Assembly (NCBI GenBank): GCA_031359995.1
Contig: JANMAT010000109.1
Location: 62,001 to 126,000 of the forward strand
Reading direction: 5' to 3'
DNA: 64,000 nucleotides
Origin: JANMAT01 sp031359995
GTDB lineage: Bacteria > Actinomycetota > Acidimicrobiia > Acidimicrobiales > Ilumatobacteraceae
A program made the position numbers and the translations under genes. The first letter of the stretch is position 1; each line of letters opens with the position of its first letter. The notes beneath the pieces are model-generated. The model did not search any database. It saw only the letters and a program-made list of their open reading frames with translations, and was not told the DNA's origin. This document shows, piece by piece, positions 35,245-43,370 of this stretch.

Positions 35245-36009
35245 TCAGGCGCCGGTCTCGGCGTCGGGATTGCTGATGGCGACGGCGTCGCCGATCTCGA
35301 GCACGGGCGCGTGGGCGTCGGCGGCAGCGGCAGCGGCGACCGGCGCGATCCGGTCGGGCATGTGGGCCTCGTAGACGATCGCGGGCGGCGTCGTGGCCGC
35401 GGTCCCGGCCGGGCCGGCGGCGCCGGGCACCAGTCCGAGCGAGCCGACCACCAGGCCGGCGGGCAGGCTCATGCGGCGACGGGTCAGCAGGCGGTCGCGC
35501 ATGCCGGCGGCCACGTCGGCGGGCATGCCGACGATGGTGACCAGGCGGTGCTCGAGCTCGTCGTCGTCCAGGTCGAGGGTGCTGGCCAGGGCGTCGACGT
35601 CCTCGTGGCGGATGTCGAAGGCGGCGCCGTCGGGCAGGCCGCGCTGCTGACGGACCAGCTCCACGTAGGTCGTGAGGACGGCCTCGTTGTGCACGTCGGA
35701 CACCGACACGATCGCCCCGCCGACGCGCAGCGAACGGGCGGTGCGGTCGAACTCCACGGTGTCACGGGGCGGGAACAGGGTGCCGATGCCGATCTCGCAG
35801 GCCCGGGCGATGGCCAGCACCTCGTCGTCGTTGGGGATCTGGCTGCCCTTCTCCCACCGCTTCACGATGCGGCGCTTGCAGACCACCTTGTCGGCGAGGT
35901 CCTCGGCCGTGAAGCCGGCGCGGGTGCGCGCCTCGGCGATCAACCAACCGATGCGCACCGCCGGGATCCCGTGGGTGAGCGAGTACCGTGACGTCTCAGT
36001 CCCTGCCAT
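35245..36009 (-). CDS. XRE-family helix-turn-helix protein
   Basis: A 254-residue protein with an N-terminal Cro/CI-type helix-turn-helix (residues about 18-75, VCKRRIVKRWEKGSQIPNDD). A middle segment rich in Asp and Glu follows, then an Ala/Gly/Pro-rich hydrophobic stretch near 180-215 that might be a weak membrane segment. Targets are unknown. The start at 36009 is the only one that includes the complete HTH. It diverges from nucS with an 85-base gap, so it might control nucS, but no operator was identified. Confidence 0.78.
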   Translation of the reverse strand: MAGTETSRYSLTHGIPAVRIGWLIAEARTRAGFTAEDLADKVVCKRRIVKRWEKGSQIPNDDEVLAIARACEIGIGTLFPPRDTVEFDRTARSLRVGGAIVSVSDVHNEAVLTTYVELVRQQRGLPDGAAFDIRHEDVDALASTLDLDDDELEHRLVTIVGMPADVAAGMRDRLLTRRRMSLPAGLVVGSLGLVPGAAGPAGTAATTPPAIVYEAHMPDRIAPVAAAAAADAHAPVLEIGDAVAISNPDAETGA

Positions 36010-36094
36010 GGCGTTCTGATCGGCGCGATCTGAAGATGCATGAACTCCAGGCCGTCAACGACAGGTCAAGAACCACGAACGTGAAGGCTTTTCG

Positions 36095-36760
36095 ATGCGC
36101 TTGGTGATCGCCCGCTGTGAAGTCGACTACGTAGGGCGGTTGTCGGCCCATCTGCCGTCGGCCACGCGCCTCGTGATGGTGAAGGCCGACGGCTGCGTCG
36201 CCATCCATGCCGACGGTGGTGCCTACAAACCGCTGAATTGGATGAACGCTCCCAACACCTTGGTGGAGGAAAGCGGCAGCTGGACCGTCGAAAACGGAAA
36301 AGGTGAGAAGCTCGTCATCACCCTCCACGAGGTGCTCGCCGATTCCCAGCACGAGCTGGGCGTCGACCCCGGCCTGCGCAAGGACGGGGTGGAGGCCCAT
36401 CTGCAGGAGCTGTTGGCCGCCGCGCCCCACGTGCTCGCCGACGGCATGGTGCTGGTGCGTCGGGAGTACCCGACCGACATCGGCCCGGTCGACCTGCTGT
36501 GCCGGGACGAGGCCGGAGCCGTCGTGGCCGTCGAGGTGAAGCGCCGGGGCGATATCGACGGCGTCGAGCAGCTGACCCGCTACATCGAACGGCTCGAGCT
36601 CGACTCCACCCTCAAGCCGGTCAAGGGCATGTTCGTCGCCCAGGAGGTGAAGCCGCAGGCTCGCCGCCTGGCCGAGATCCGCGGCTTCCAGGTGGTCGTC
36701 GTCGACTACGACGAGCTCAAGGGCACCAAGGTCGCCGACCTCACCCTCTTCAACTTCTGA
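36095..36760 (+). CDS. nucS: Mismatch-specific endonuclease NucS (EndoMS)
   Basis: A 221-residue protein, the length of actinobacterial NucS. The N-terminal DNA-binding part begins [20 protein letters not shown]. The C-terminal PD-(D/E)XK nuclease has [11 protein letters not shown] (Asp133) and AVEVKRRGD (Glu147, Lys149). The last residues, DLTLFNF, resemble the clamp-binding tail. NucS replaces MutS/MutL in most actinobacteria by cutting both strands at mismatches, so its presence supports the taxonomic call. GAAGG at 36083-36087 is a ribosome site 7 bases before the ATG. Confidence 0.95.
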   Translation: MRLVIARCEVDYVGRLSAHLPSATRLVMVKADGCVAIHADGGAYKPLNWMNAPNTLVEESGSWTVENGKGEKLVITLHEVLADSQHELGVDPGLRKDGVEAHLQELLAAAPHVLADGMVLVRREYPTDIGPVDLLCRDEAGAVVAVEVKRRGDIDGVEQLTRYIERLELDSTLKPVKGMFVAQEVKPQARRLAEIRGFQVVVVDYDELKGTKVADLTLFNF

Positions 36761-36794
36761 CGCCCGACCGGTCCGGCGGCGGCCGGAGGGTGCG

Positions 36795-37334
36795 TCAGTC
36801 GAGGGCGTAGCGCTTCGAGTCCTTCGGGTCGTCGCCGACGCGCGGCTGACCCTCGCGCGCACGGTTGGCATTGGCCTGGCCCATGTTCGAGCGCACGAGC
36901 GCCGCCTCCTCGTCGGTGACCTTGCCCCGATGGATCAGCCCGAAGTTCTGCGGATCGGTGTAGTCGATGCGGTCAGCTCGTGATGGTGCCAATCTGCTGG
37001 CACTGCCTCGCGGACGCCCGGATCGCGTGGCCGGCGCGGTCGACTCGACCCTGCGGGCGTTGCTGATGACGTCGTCCATCTCGATGCCCTTGAAGAGACT
37101 GGCGAGCGTCTTGGCCTCCAGCACGACCGACCGTGGCGGCTGGTCGGGCTCGTAGACCTTCAGGTGCACCAGCTCCAGCTTGGTCGTCTGGAACTGCCCC
37201 GCCTCCTCGGTCGTGACGTCCAGCTCGACCGGCCACGCGATGTTCGGGTGCTCCTCGATCACGACGCGAGCGTGCTTGTCGTCCGGCACCTCGGTGCCGG
37301 ACAGATCACTCAAGGTAACCAGCTTCTGTGCCAT
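36795..37334 (-). CDS. Hypothetical charged protein
   Basis: A 179-residue soluble, charged protein. The N-terminal half (MAQKLVTLSDLSGTEV, then VELDVTTEEAG) looks like a small beta-rich domain. A Ser/Arg/Pro-rich linker is followed by a conserved-looking patch with IDYTDPQNFGLIHRGKVT. I recognise no family. A weak likeness to Lsr2 at both ends is not strong enough to call. TAGCGT (complement of 37343-37348) lies 8 bases before the ATG, supporting a real gene. It converges on nucS. Confidence 0.62.
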   Translation of the reverse strand: MAQKLVTLSDLSGTEVPDDKHARVVIEEHPNIAWPVELDVTTEEAGQFQTTKLELVHLKVYEPDQPPRSVVLEAKTLASLFKGIEMDDVISNARRVESTAPATRSGRPRGSASRLAPSRADRIDYTDPQNFGLIHRGKVTDEEAALVRSNMGQANANRAREGQPRVGDDPKDSKRYALD

Positions 37335-37394
37335 GGCGGGAGACGCTACGCCTTGGACCGATCCTGCGTTCGACCAGCCCGAGCCGGCCTCGGG

Positions 37395-37745
37395 TCAGGG
37401 GCCGGTGGCTTCGAGGTGGAGCTCGGTGGTGCCGCTCACGAGGCGCAGGGTGTCGCCGTCGATGGTGAAGGTCAGCGGACGGCGCAACAGGTCGAGGAAC
37501 CGCTCCTCGTACTCCAACGGCTCCAACTCCAGGGCCGCCATCACCGAGACGTGACGCAGGGTGATCGACATGGTGTCACCGTCGGTGCGCAGCGGGCCGC
37601 CGAAGTGGTTCACCGGGCCCCGACCACCGATCCAGTCGGCCCCGAACCACATGATCGGCGGTCGCACGCCGGCCGGCACCGCGGCACCGCCGATCGCCAC
37701 GAGCTCCCACCGGGTGTCGGCGAGCTGTTCGGCAGCGGCGCTCAC
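37395..37745 (-). CDS. META domain (HslJ-like) protein
   Basis: A 116-residue protein matching the META fold: LADTRWELVAIGG at the start, a HFGGPL core, the middle VSVMAALELEPLEYEERFLD and a C-terminal FTIDGDTLRLVSGT. It lacks the signal peptide common in HslJ-type lipoproteins, so it is probably cytosolic. The GTG at 37745 is the first in-frame start inside the homologous region. It lies downstream of the SMP-30 copy 2 gene on the same strand, but a strong hairpin (37767-37812) separates them, so independent expression or attenuation is possible. Confidence 0.72.
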   Translation of the reverse strand: MSAAAEQLADTRWELVAIGGAAVPAGVRPPIMWFGADWIGGRGPVNHFGGPLRTDGDTMSITLRHVSVMAALELEPLEYEERFLDLLRRPLTFTIDGDTLRLVSGTTELHLEATGP

Positions 37746-37766
37746 GCCGCCACCGCAATGCCAGGT

Positions 37767-37812
37767 TTCTCCGCGGGTTCCGAGACGTAGGTGTCTCGGA
37801 ACCCGCGGAGAA
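37767..37812 (-). terminator. Perfect 20-bp inverted repeat between SMP-30 copy 2 and META gene
   Basis: Arms 37767-37786 and 37793-37812 are perfectly complementary (arm TTCTCCGCGGGTTCCGAGAC) with a 6-base loop. It starts 18 bases after the SMP-30 stop. This is unusually long and perfect for a terminator, and no U-tract follows. Confidence 0.65.
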
Positions 37813-37830
37813 CGACGCAGGCGGCCCCGG

Positions 37831-38670
37831 TCACACCCGGGCCAGCGGTGCGGGCAGGCCCACGGCACCGACCTCGGACGCGTCGAAACCGAAGATGGTG
37901 CCGGCGCGGGCCGGGTCGTCGGTGTTGTCCTCGGTGACGACCACGAGCTCGTCGAGCCCGGCCCCGACGAAGCACAGGCTGGTGACGTTCTTCGCCGGGA
38001 CCTCGAGGTGACGGTCGAGGGTGCCGTCGGCGTGGAAGCGCGACACGCACCCACCGCCGTACGACGCCACCCACACACCGCCGTCGGTGTCGACCGTGAG
38101 GCCGTCGGGCATGCCGCGCCGCAGCACGGCGAACACACCTTCGCCCACCACGTTGCCGGCCTCGTCCAGGTCGTGCACGACCACCGATCGGATGGCGGTG
38201 TCGGCGTGGTACATCCGCCGAGCGTCGGGCGAGAACCCGATGCCGTTGGTGAGGCCGATGCCCTCGTACAGGGTGGTGACCGAACCGTCCAGGTCGATGC
38301 GGTAGCAGTCGCCCGTGCGCCGCTCGGGCCCGGTGACCGTGAACGGGTCGTCGCGCAGCGAACCGCAGTACACGCGCCCGCCGGCGTCGGTGTACAGGTC
38401 GTTGAACCCACCCACGTCGTCGCGGGCGTAGAGCACTCGGGTCTCGCCGTCGCGCACGTGGCAGATGTTCTTGCCCGAGATCACCACGCCGCCGTCGGCG
38501 TGCAGGGCGATGCCGCCCACGCCGCGCCGCTTGGGCACGACCACCTCGACCGAACCGTCGGGCAGCAGGCGGCGCACACCGCCGTGGTGCACGTCGCTGA
38601 AGTAGAGGCTGCCGTCGGGCGCGGCGCGCGGTCCCTCGATCAAGCCGTACCCGAAGGCCAGTGTCTCCAT
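37831..38670 (-). CDS. SMP-30/gluconolactonase/LRE family protein (copy 2)
   Basis: A 279-residue six-bladed propeller with the metal-site pattern Glu12 (IEGPR), Asn90 (GGFNDLY), Asn142 (LTNGIGF) and Asp189 (MPDGLTV). The family includes lactonases and related hydrolases. The ATG at 38670 has GGGGAG about 5 bases upstream. It shares the intergenic region with the divergent VOC gene, and the palindromic GGTATACC at 38708-38715 could serve as -10 in both directions. It differs clearly from the copy at 3868, so it is not a recent duplicate. Confidence 0.87.
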   Translation of the reverse strand: METLAFGYGLIEGPRAAPDGSLYFSDVHHGGVRRLLPDGSVEVVVPKRRGVGGIALHADGGVVISGKNICHVRDGETRVLYARDDVGGFNDLYTDAGGRVYCGSLRDDPFTVTGPERRTGDCYRIDLDGSVTTLYEGIGLTNGIGFSPDARRMYHADTAIRSVVVHDLDEAGNVVGEGVFAVLRRGMPDGLTVDTDGGVWVASYGGGCVSRFHADGTLDRHLEVPAKNVTSLCFVGAGLDELVVVTEDNTDDPARAGTIFGFDASEVGAVGLPAPLARV

Positions 38671-38707
38671 CGTCGCTCCCCTTGCGCCCGATCGTCCGAC
38701 GTCGCAC

Positions 38708-38715
38708 GGTATACC
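38708..38715. promoter_or_regulatory. Palindromic GGTATACC between SMP-30 copy 2 and VOC gene
   Basis: The 8-base palindrome overlaps the TACCTT box (38712-38717) placed 6 bases before the VOC start. On the other strand it reads TATACC upstream of the SMP-30 gene. It may be a shared promoter core. Confidence 0.4.
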
Positions 38716-38723
38716 TTCGCCCC

Positions 38724-39404
38724 GTGCACCTCGCCAAGCAGCACCTCGACGTCGGCTTCTCCACCAACGACTGGGATGCGGTGCAGCGCTTCTGGGGCGA
38801 GGAGATCGGCCTTGTCTACGAGGAGTACCTGAAGATCGGTAGCGGCGTGCGCCAGCACCGTTTCGGCGTGCACGGCTCGGTCGTGAAGGTGAACCACGCC
38901 CGCGAGCCGCTGCCGACGAACCCGACGGTGCACCGCGGGCTGCGCATCGCCAGCGACCGGCTCGGCGCGCCCGAACTGCACCACACGCCGGCCGGCGTGC
39001 CCGTCACGCTCGTGCCCACCGGCCACCAGGACGTCGTGGGCATCGAGGTCGTGAACGCCACCGCGGACGTGGCCGCCGCCCGCCGCTTCTGGGTCGACGG
39101 CCTCGGCGGCACCGAGCTCGACCCCGGCCGCTACCGCGTGGGCGACACCGTCGTGCGCTGCATCCTCGAGCCCGGGCTGGCCCCCATGACCTCCCGCACC
39201 GGCGTCGGCTTCCGCTACCTCACCGTGCAGGTGTTCGATGTCGACACCGAGCACGCCCGCATGCTCGACCTCGGCTTCGCCGAGGACCTGCCGCCCACCA
39301 CCCTGGGCACCACCGCCCGCATCTCCTTCGTGCGCGACCCCGACGGCGCCTTCCTGGAGATCTCCCAGCGGGCCTCGCTCACCGGGCCCCTGCCGTACCG
39401 CTGA
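38724..39404 (+). CDS. VOC (glyoxalase/dioxygenase) superfamily protein
   Basis: A 226-residue protein made of two VOC modules (HLAKQHLDVGFST... and IEVVNATADVAAARRFW...). A His near the start and an acidic residue near the C-terminus (FLEIS) are typical metal ligands. The family covers glyoxalases, dioxygenases and methylmalonyl-CoA epimerase. The reaction here is not predictable. TACCTT (38712-38717) lies 6 bases before the GTG, so translation is probably leaderless. Confidence 0.83.
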   Translation: MHLAKQHLDVGFSTNDWDAVQRFWGEEIGLVYEEYLKIGSGVRQHRFGVHGSVVKVNHAREPLPTNPTVHRGLRIASDRLGAPELHHTPAGVPVTLVPTGHQDVVGIEVVNATADVAAARRFWVDGLGGTELDPGRYRVGDTVVRCILEPGLAPMTSRTGVGFRYLTVQVFDVDTEHARMLDLGFAEDLPPTTLGTTARISFVRDPDGAFLEISQRASLTGPLPYR

Positions 39405-39526
39405 GCGGAACCGGCCGCCCGCCGACGGGCACAGTGACCTTCGACCCTTCCGAGCGCGCCGCACCCTGAGGCTTGATGTCGCTGGATGGACCGGTGCGAA
39501 GCCGGTCGGAGACAGGAGCGAATGCC

Positions 39527-40117
39527 ATGCGCGTGCTGTTGGTGGAATCGTGCCCGGGCACGAGCGGGGAAGTCCGCACCCAGCTGGTCGACGCCGGCCA
39601 CGAGATCATCGAGTGCTTCGACGACGGCTCACCGCTGTGCGTCGGCGTCGACGACGGCCGCCGCTGCCCGCTGAACCACCAGATCGACGTGGCCGTGGCC
39701 GTGCGGGTGCCCGGCGACGGCGCCGCCAAGCTCCACGAGATGGGCGCGGTGTGCGCCATCCGCCATCGGGTGCCCCTGGTCGAGTACCCGGGTCTGGAGA
39801 CGAGCCCCTTCCATGGGCGGGCCACCGCCACCAACGGCGACGTGCTCGGCGCCATCGACGAGGCCGTGTCGAACGGGTCGCCGCACGCCATCGCCGCCAC
39901 CGACGCCCTGCGCCAGCTCCCCCACCTGGCCGACGCCGACCCGTCGGAGATCTACGCCACCGCCGAGCGCGACGGCTCGCGCCTGCGCCTGGTGGTGCAC
40001 CTGCCCGACGATCTGGCCCCCAACGTCGCCGGTCACGCCGTGACCGCCATGATCCGGGCGGTGCGGGCCTACGACCCGTACGTGCCCGTCATCGACGTGT
40101 CGATGGCCAGCGGCTGA
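39527..40117 (+). CDS. Hypothetical protein with receiver-like N-terminus
   Basis: A 196-residue soluble protein. The first strand and helix (MRVLLVESCPGTSGEVRTQL) resemble a receiver or Rossmann domain. A Cys-containing stretch follows (ECFDDGSPLCVGVDDGRRCP), and the C-terminal half has VIDVSMASG. The usual phosphorylation Asp pattern is absent. I do not recognise a family. The ATG at 39527 has AGGAG at 39514-39518, which rules out the longer in-frame start 18 codons upstream. It converges on the SDR gene. Confidence 0.68.
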   Translation: MRVLLVESCPGTSGEVRTQLVDAGHEIIECFDDGSPLCVGVDDGRRCPLNHQIDVAVAVRVPGDGAAKLHEMGAVCAIRHRVPLVEYPGLETSPFHGRATATNGDVLGAIDEAVSNGSPHAIAATDALRQLPHLADADPSEIYATAERDGSRLRLVVHLPDDLAPNVAGHAVTAMIRAVRAYDPYVPVIDVSMASG

Positions 40118-40165
40118 GAGCCGGCGACGCGAGCCCGGGGGCGGCCGAGTCCGCCACCGACCCGC

Positions 40166-41086
40166 TCACTTCTGGTTCTGGGGCCAGCCCCCGGGCTCGC
40201 CGTCCATGCCCGAGTTGGCCCGGGCCTGGGCCAACAACTCGCGCACCACGGGACCGAGCTCGGTAGGCTCCTCGACCGGAGAGTGCCGCGGACCGCGGCT
40301 CCAGCCCTCGGCGATGGCCAGCACCGAGCCCGACGCCTCGAACACCTTGCCCGTCACGCCCTCGGACTCGGCCGATGCCAGCCACGTCACGATGGGAGCG
40401 ATCCAGCGCGGGTTGCGCATCTCCTTCTCCTCGTCGGTCTCGGGGGCGCTGCCGAGGCCCTCGGTCATGCGGGTCAGGGCCACGGGAGCCACGGCGTTCA
40501 CGGTGACGCCGTAGCGCTGCATCTCGAGGGCGGCGATGACCGTGAACGCGGCGATGCCGGCCTTGGCCGCGCCGTAGTTCGCCTGCCCCGGGTTGCCGTA
40601 GATGCCCGACACGCTGGTGGTGTTGATGATGCGGCCCGACACCGTCTTGCCCGCCTTGACCTGCTCCCGCCAGTAGGCGGCCGCCCAGCGGGCGGGGCCG
40701 AAGGTGCCCTTCAGGTGGACCTTGATGACCGCGTCCCACTCCTCCTCGGTCATGTTGGTGAGCATGCGGTCGCGCAGGATGCCGGCGTTGTTCACCACGA
40801 CGTGCAGGTCGCCGAAGCTCTCGACCGCGGTGTTGATGAGGCGCTGGGCTCCCTCCCACGACGAGATGTCGTCACCGTTGGCGACGGCCTGGCCGCCCAT
40901 GCCCCTGATCTCCTCCACCACCTGATGGGCGGGGCTCAGGTCGCCACCGGAACCGTCCACGTTGCCGCCCAGATCGTTCACGACGACCTTGGCGCCGTGC
41001 CGGGCCAGGCTCAGGGCGTGCTCCCGTCCGATGCCTCGTCCTGCGCCCGTCACGATGGCCACCCGGCCCTCACACAACGCGCTCAT
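40166..41086 (-). CDS. Short-chain dehydrogenase/reductase (MFE-2-like)
   Basis: A 306-residue NAD(P)-dependent oxidoreductase. The cofactor motif TGAGRGIG is at residues 13-20, NNAG near 99-102, and the catalytic residues Ser158, Tyr171 and Lys175. The DLGGNVDGSGGD insertion after the second strand is typical of the hydroxyacyl-CoA dehydrogenase part of multifunctional enzyme type 2 and its bacterial relatives. That would fit 3-hydroxyacyl-CoA oxidation together with the hydratases of this window. AAGGGGA upstream of the ATG is a ribosome site, with TACGGT (complement of 41122-41127) as a possible -10. Confidence 0.87.
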   Translation of the reverse strand: MSALCEGRVAIVTGAGRGIGREHALSLARHGAKVVVNDLGGNVDGSGGDLSPAHQVVEEIRGMGGQAVANGDDISSWEGAQRLINTAVESFGDLHVVVNNAGILRDRMLTNMTEEEWDAVIKVHLKGTFGPARWAAAYWREQVKAGKTVSGRIINTTSVSGIYGNPGQANYGAAKAGIAAFTVIAALEMQRYGVTVNAVAPVALTRMTEGLGSAPETDEEKEMRNPRWIAPIVTWLASAESEGVTGKVFEASGSVLAIAEGWSRGPRHSPVEEPTELGPVVRELLAQARANSGMDGEPGGWPQNQK

Positions 41087-41226
41087 CGCTTCCCCTTGTC
41101 CGTCGATCTGGTACGAGCGACACCGTAACCAGCCGCTCCCACGGGAGGGAAGCTGCGACCGGGCCCGCCCTGGCCAGATGTCAGCAGAAGCTCAAGAACC
41201 ACCGCGTTCCTGCCGATGGTGGAGCC

Positions 41227-43350
41227 ATGGGTGCTCCCCACGCCTCCTCCCCCACCGCGCCGACGTTGATCGTGGTGCGCACCACCGCCACGGTGGCGCC
41301 GCGCACGCTCGACGCCGTCGACACCGCACGCCGCCGAGGTGACCGCGTCGCCATCGCCCGGCCCCGCGGCTCGGCCGTGGACGCGCCCCGGCTCTCGACC
41401 GGTCGCCGCATCGATGCCGAGGAGGTGGACGAGGCCGACCTGCTGCGCATCGCCGCCGACCACGCCCGCATCCACGGTGGCCCCACCGTCATCGTCGACA
41501 GCAGTTCGTTCGGCTTCGGCAACCGGTGGATCGGCGACCTGACCCGCGCCCTCGACGCCGGCCACGGCGTGGTCGTGCCGGTCACCAACGCCGCGCCGTG
41601 GCCCAACACGCCCGACGACCTGCCCGATGCCCGCTCGACCCGCACCGCCTGGCGTGAGTACGCCCGCACGCTCGAGCGACTCGACACCTTGTCGCTCACG
41701 GTGAACACCCTGGGCGATCTGGCCGGGCCGTGCGTCGCCCTCGCCCCCGCCGCGGCCGAAGTGCTGGCCCGCTCGCGGCCCGACGGCGCCGACAGCACGG
41801 CCAAGGCCCTGACCCGCGCCGCCGGCCAGTTCGGTGTGCGCGTCGGCCAGGCCCGCAGCGTGTACGTGCACGACGAGAGCGAGCGCGTGCTGCTGTCGGC
41901 CTGCCTCATCATGAAGGACGAAGAGGACTCGATCGAGCGCTGCCTGCGCAGCATCGTGCACCTCGTGGACGAGGTCGTGATCTACGACACCGGCTCGACC
42001 GACGGGTCCATCGAGCTGGCCCGCAGCTGCGGTGCGTCGGTGATCCCCGGCTACTGGGACGACGACTTCTCCCGGGCCCGCAACGAGGCCCGCCGCGCCT
42101 GCCGCGGCGAGTGGCTGCTGCACCTCGACATGGACGAGGAACTGACCGACGTGCGCGAGCAGGTCGGCATCGTGCGCACGATGCTCGAGCGCGACCTGCC
42201 CATCGACCTGATCGCCGTGCCTCTCTTCAACATGGCGGGCACCGAACTGGCACCCGTGCGCGAGCCCACGCCGCACTCGGTTCCCCGGCTCGTGCACCGC
42301 ACCCGCTGCCACTGGACGGGTGCGCTCCACGAGCACCCCATGCCCGTTCGCGGTGGTGGCACCCCCCGCACCATCCGCGACGAACACATCACGATCATCC
42401 ACTACGGCTACCTGACCGAGGTCCTGGAGCGGCGCGACAAGCGCAACCGCAACGCCCGCATCGCCGGCACCAAGCTCGACGAGCAGGGTGACCTGGGCCG
42501 CGCCCACTTCGACCGGGCCCGCACGTACGTGATGAACGGCCGCAACGACGACGCCATCGCCGAGTACACGCTGGCCGCCGAGGTGGCCAGCAACCCCATG
42601 CACCGCCGCTGCGCCATGGAGCACGCCGCGCTCGTGCTCATCAACACGGGCCGTCCCGCCGAGGCCGAGCCGTGGATCGCCAAGCGCGAAGCCATCAAGG
42701 ACCTGCCCGGCGTGGGCCGCTGGCTGCGAGCCCGCCAGGCCCTGGCCCAGGGCCGCCACCACGACGCACTGGCCGCGCTCGACGGCATCACCGACTACAC
42801 CGACGGCTTCTCCAACAACGGCCCCGACGCCGTGCACCTGATGCGGGCCGAGGCCCACCTGGGCCTCGGCGAGGCGGCCGAGGCCGGCGAGGAGCTGCTG
42901 CTCGCCCTGCAGGCCAACAGCGCCCACGATCAGGTGTGGACGTACATCATCCGCTTGGCCGACCGGCTGCCCGACGTGCTCGCGCGAGCCGCGCTGGTGG
43001 TGCCCCTCGACCAGCTGAAGCTGCTCGCCGGGAAGCTGCTCGGCATCCCACCCGAGATGGCCGGCCGCGTCGCCGAGGCCCTCTGGCAATCGCACCCGAA
43101 CAACGCCACCGTGCTGGCACTGTCGGTGGAACTGGCTCCGCGCCTCGACCTGGAGGCGGCCGCCGCCTGGGCCATGCGGCTTCGCGCCAACGACCTGCTC
43201 GAGCACTGCCCGCTGCGCGCCATCGCCGACGACCGCAACGCCGACCCGGTACGTCGCCTGCAGGCCGCCTACCTGGGTGCCGAGCTGTTCGACGACGACT
43301 ACCTGCGCATGATCGTGCAGGACCTGTCGTCGACCATGCCGTCCCAGTAG
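41227..43350 (+). CDS. Glycosyltransferase family 2 protein with extra N-terminal domain and TPR-like C-terminus
   Basis: A 707-residue protein in three parts. Residues about 215-400 are a GT-A domain (LSACLIMKDEEDSIERCLRS, VIYDTGSTDGS, and DMDEEL as the DxD site). Residues 1-200 look like a second Rossmann-type fold (VVVPVTNAAPWPN) without a DxD motif. Residues 420-707 are helical repeats of TPR type (GRAHFDRARTYVMNGRNDDA). It resembles proteins that transfer sugars to peptides or surface polymers. No membrane segment is seen. A weak GGTGGAG precedes the ATG. No other glycan genes are adjacent. Confidence 0.8.
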   Translation: MGAPHASSPTAPTLIVVRTTATVAPRTLDAVDTARRRGDRVAIARPRGSAVDAPRLSTGRRIDAEEVDEADLLRIAADHARIHGGPTVIVDSSSFGFGNRWIGDLTRALDAGHGVVVPVTNAAPWPNTPDDLPDARSTRTAWREYARTLERLDTLSLTVNTLGDLAGPCVALAPAAAEVLARSRPDGADSTAKALTRAAGQFGVRVGQARSVYVHDESERVLLSACLIMKDEEDSIERCLRSIVHLVDEVVIYDTGSTDGSIELARSCGASVIPGYWDDDFSRARNEARRACRGEWLLHLDMDEELTDVREQVGIVRTMLERDLPIDLIAVPLFNMAGTELAPVREPTPHSVPRLVHRTRCHWTGALHEHPMPVRGGGTPRTIRDEHITIIHYGYLTEVLERRDKRNRNARIAGTKLDEQGDLGRAHFDRARTYVMNGRNDDAIAEYTLAAEVASNPMHRRCAMEHAALVLINTGRPAEAEPWIAKREAIKDLPGVGRWLRARQALAQGRHHDALAALDGITDYTDGFSNNGPDAVHLMRAEAHLGLGEAAEAGEELLLALQANSAHDQVWTYIIRLADRLPDVLARAALVVPLDQLKLLAGKLLGIPPEMAGRVAEALWQSHPNNATVLALSVELAPRLDLEAAAAWAMRLRANDLLEHCPLRAIADDRNADPVRRLQAAYLGAELFDDDYLRMIVQDLSSTMPSQ

Positions 43351-43370
43351 CGACGCCCGTACGGGCCGCA

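Noticed and set aside
36795..37334. Lsr2-like nucleoid protein
   Set aside because: The first residues look similar, but the middle and the DNA-binding RGR motif of Lsr2 are not present.
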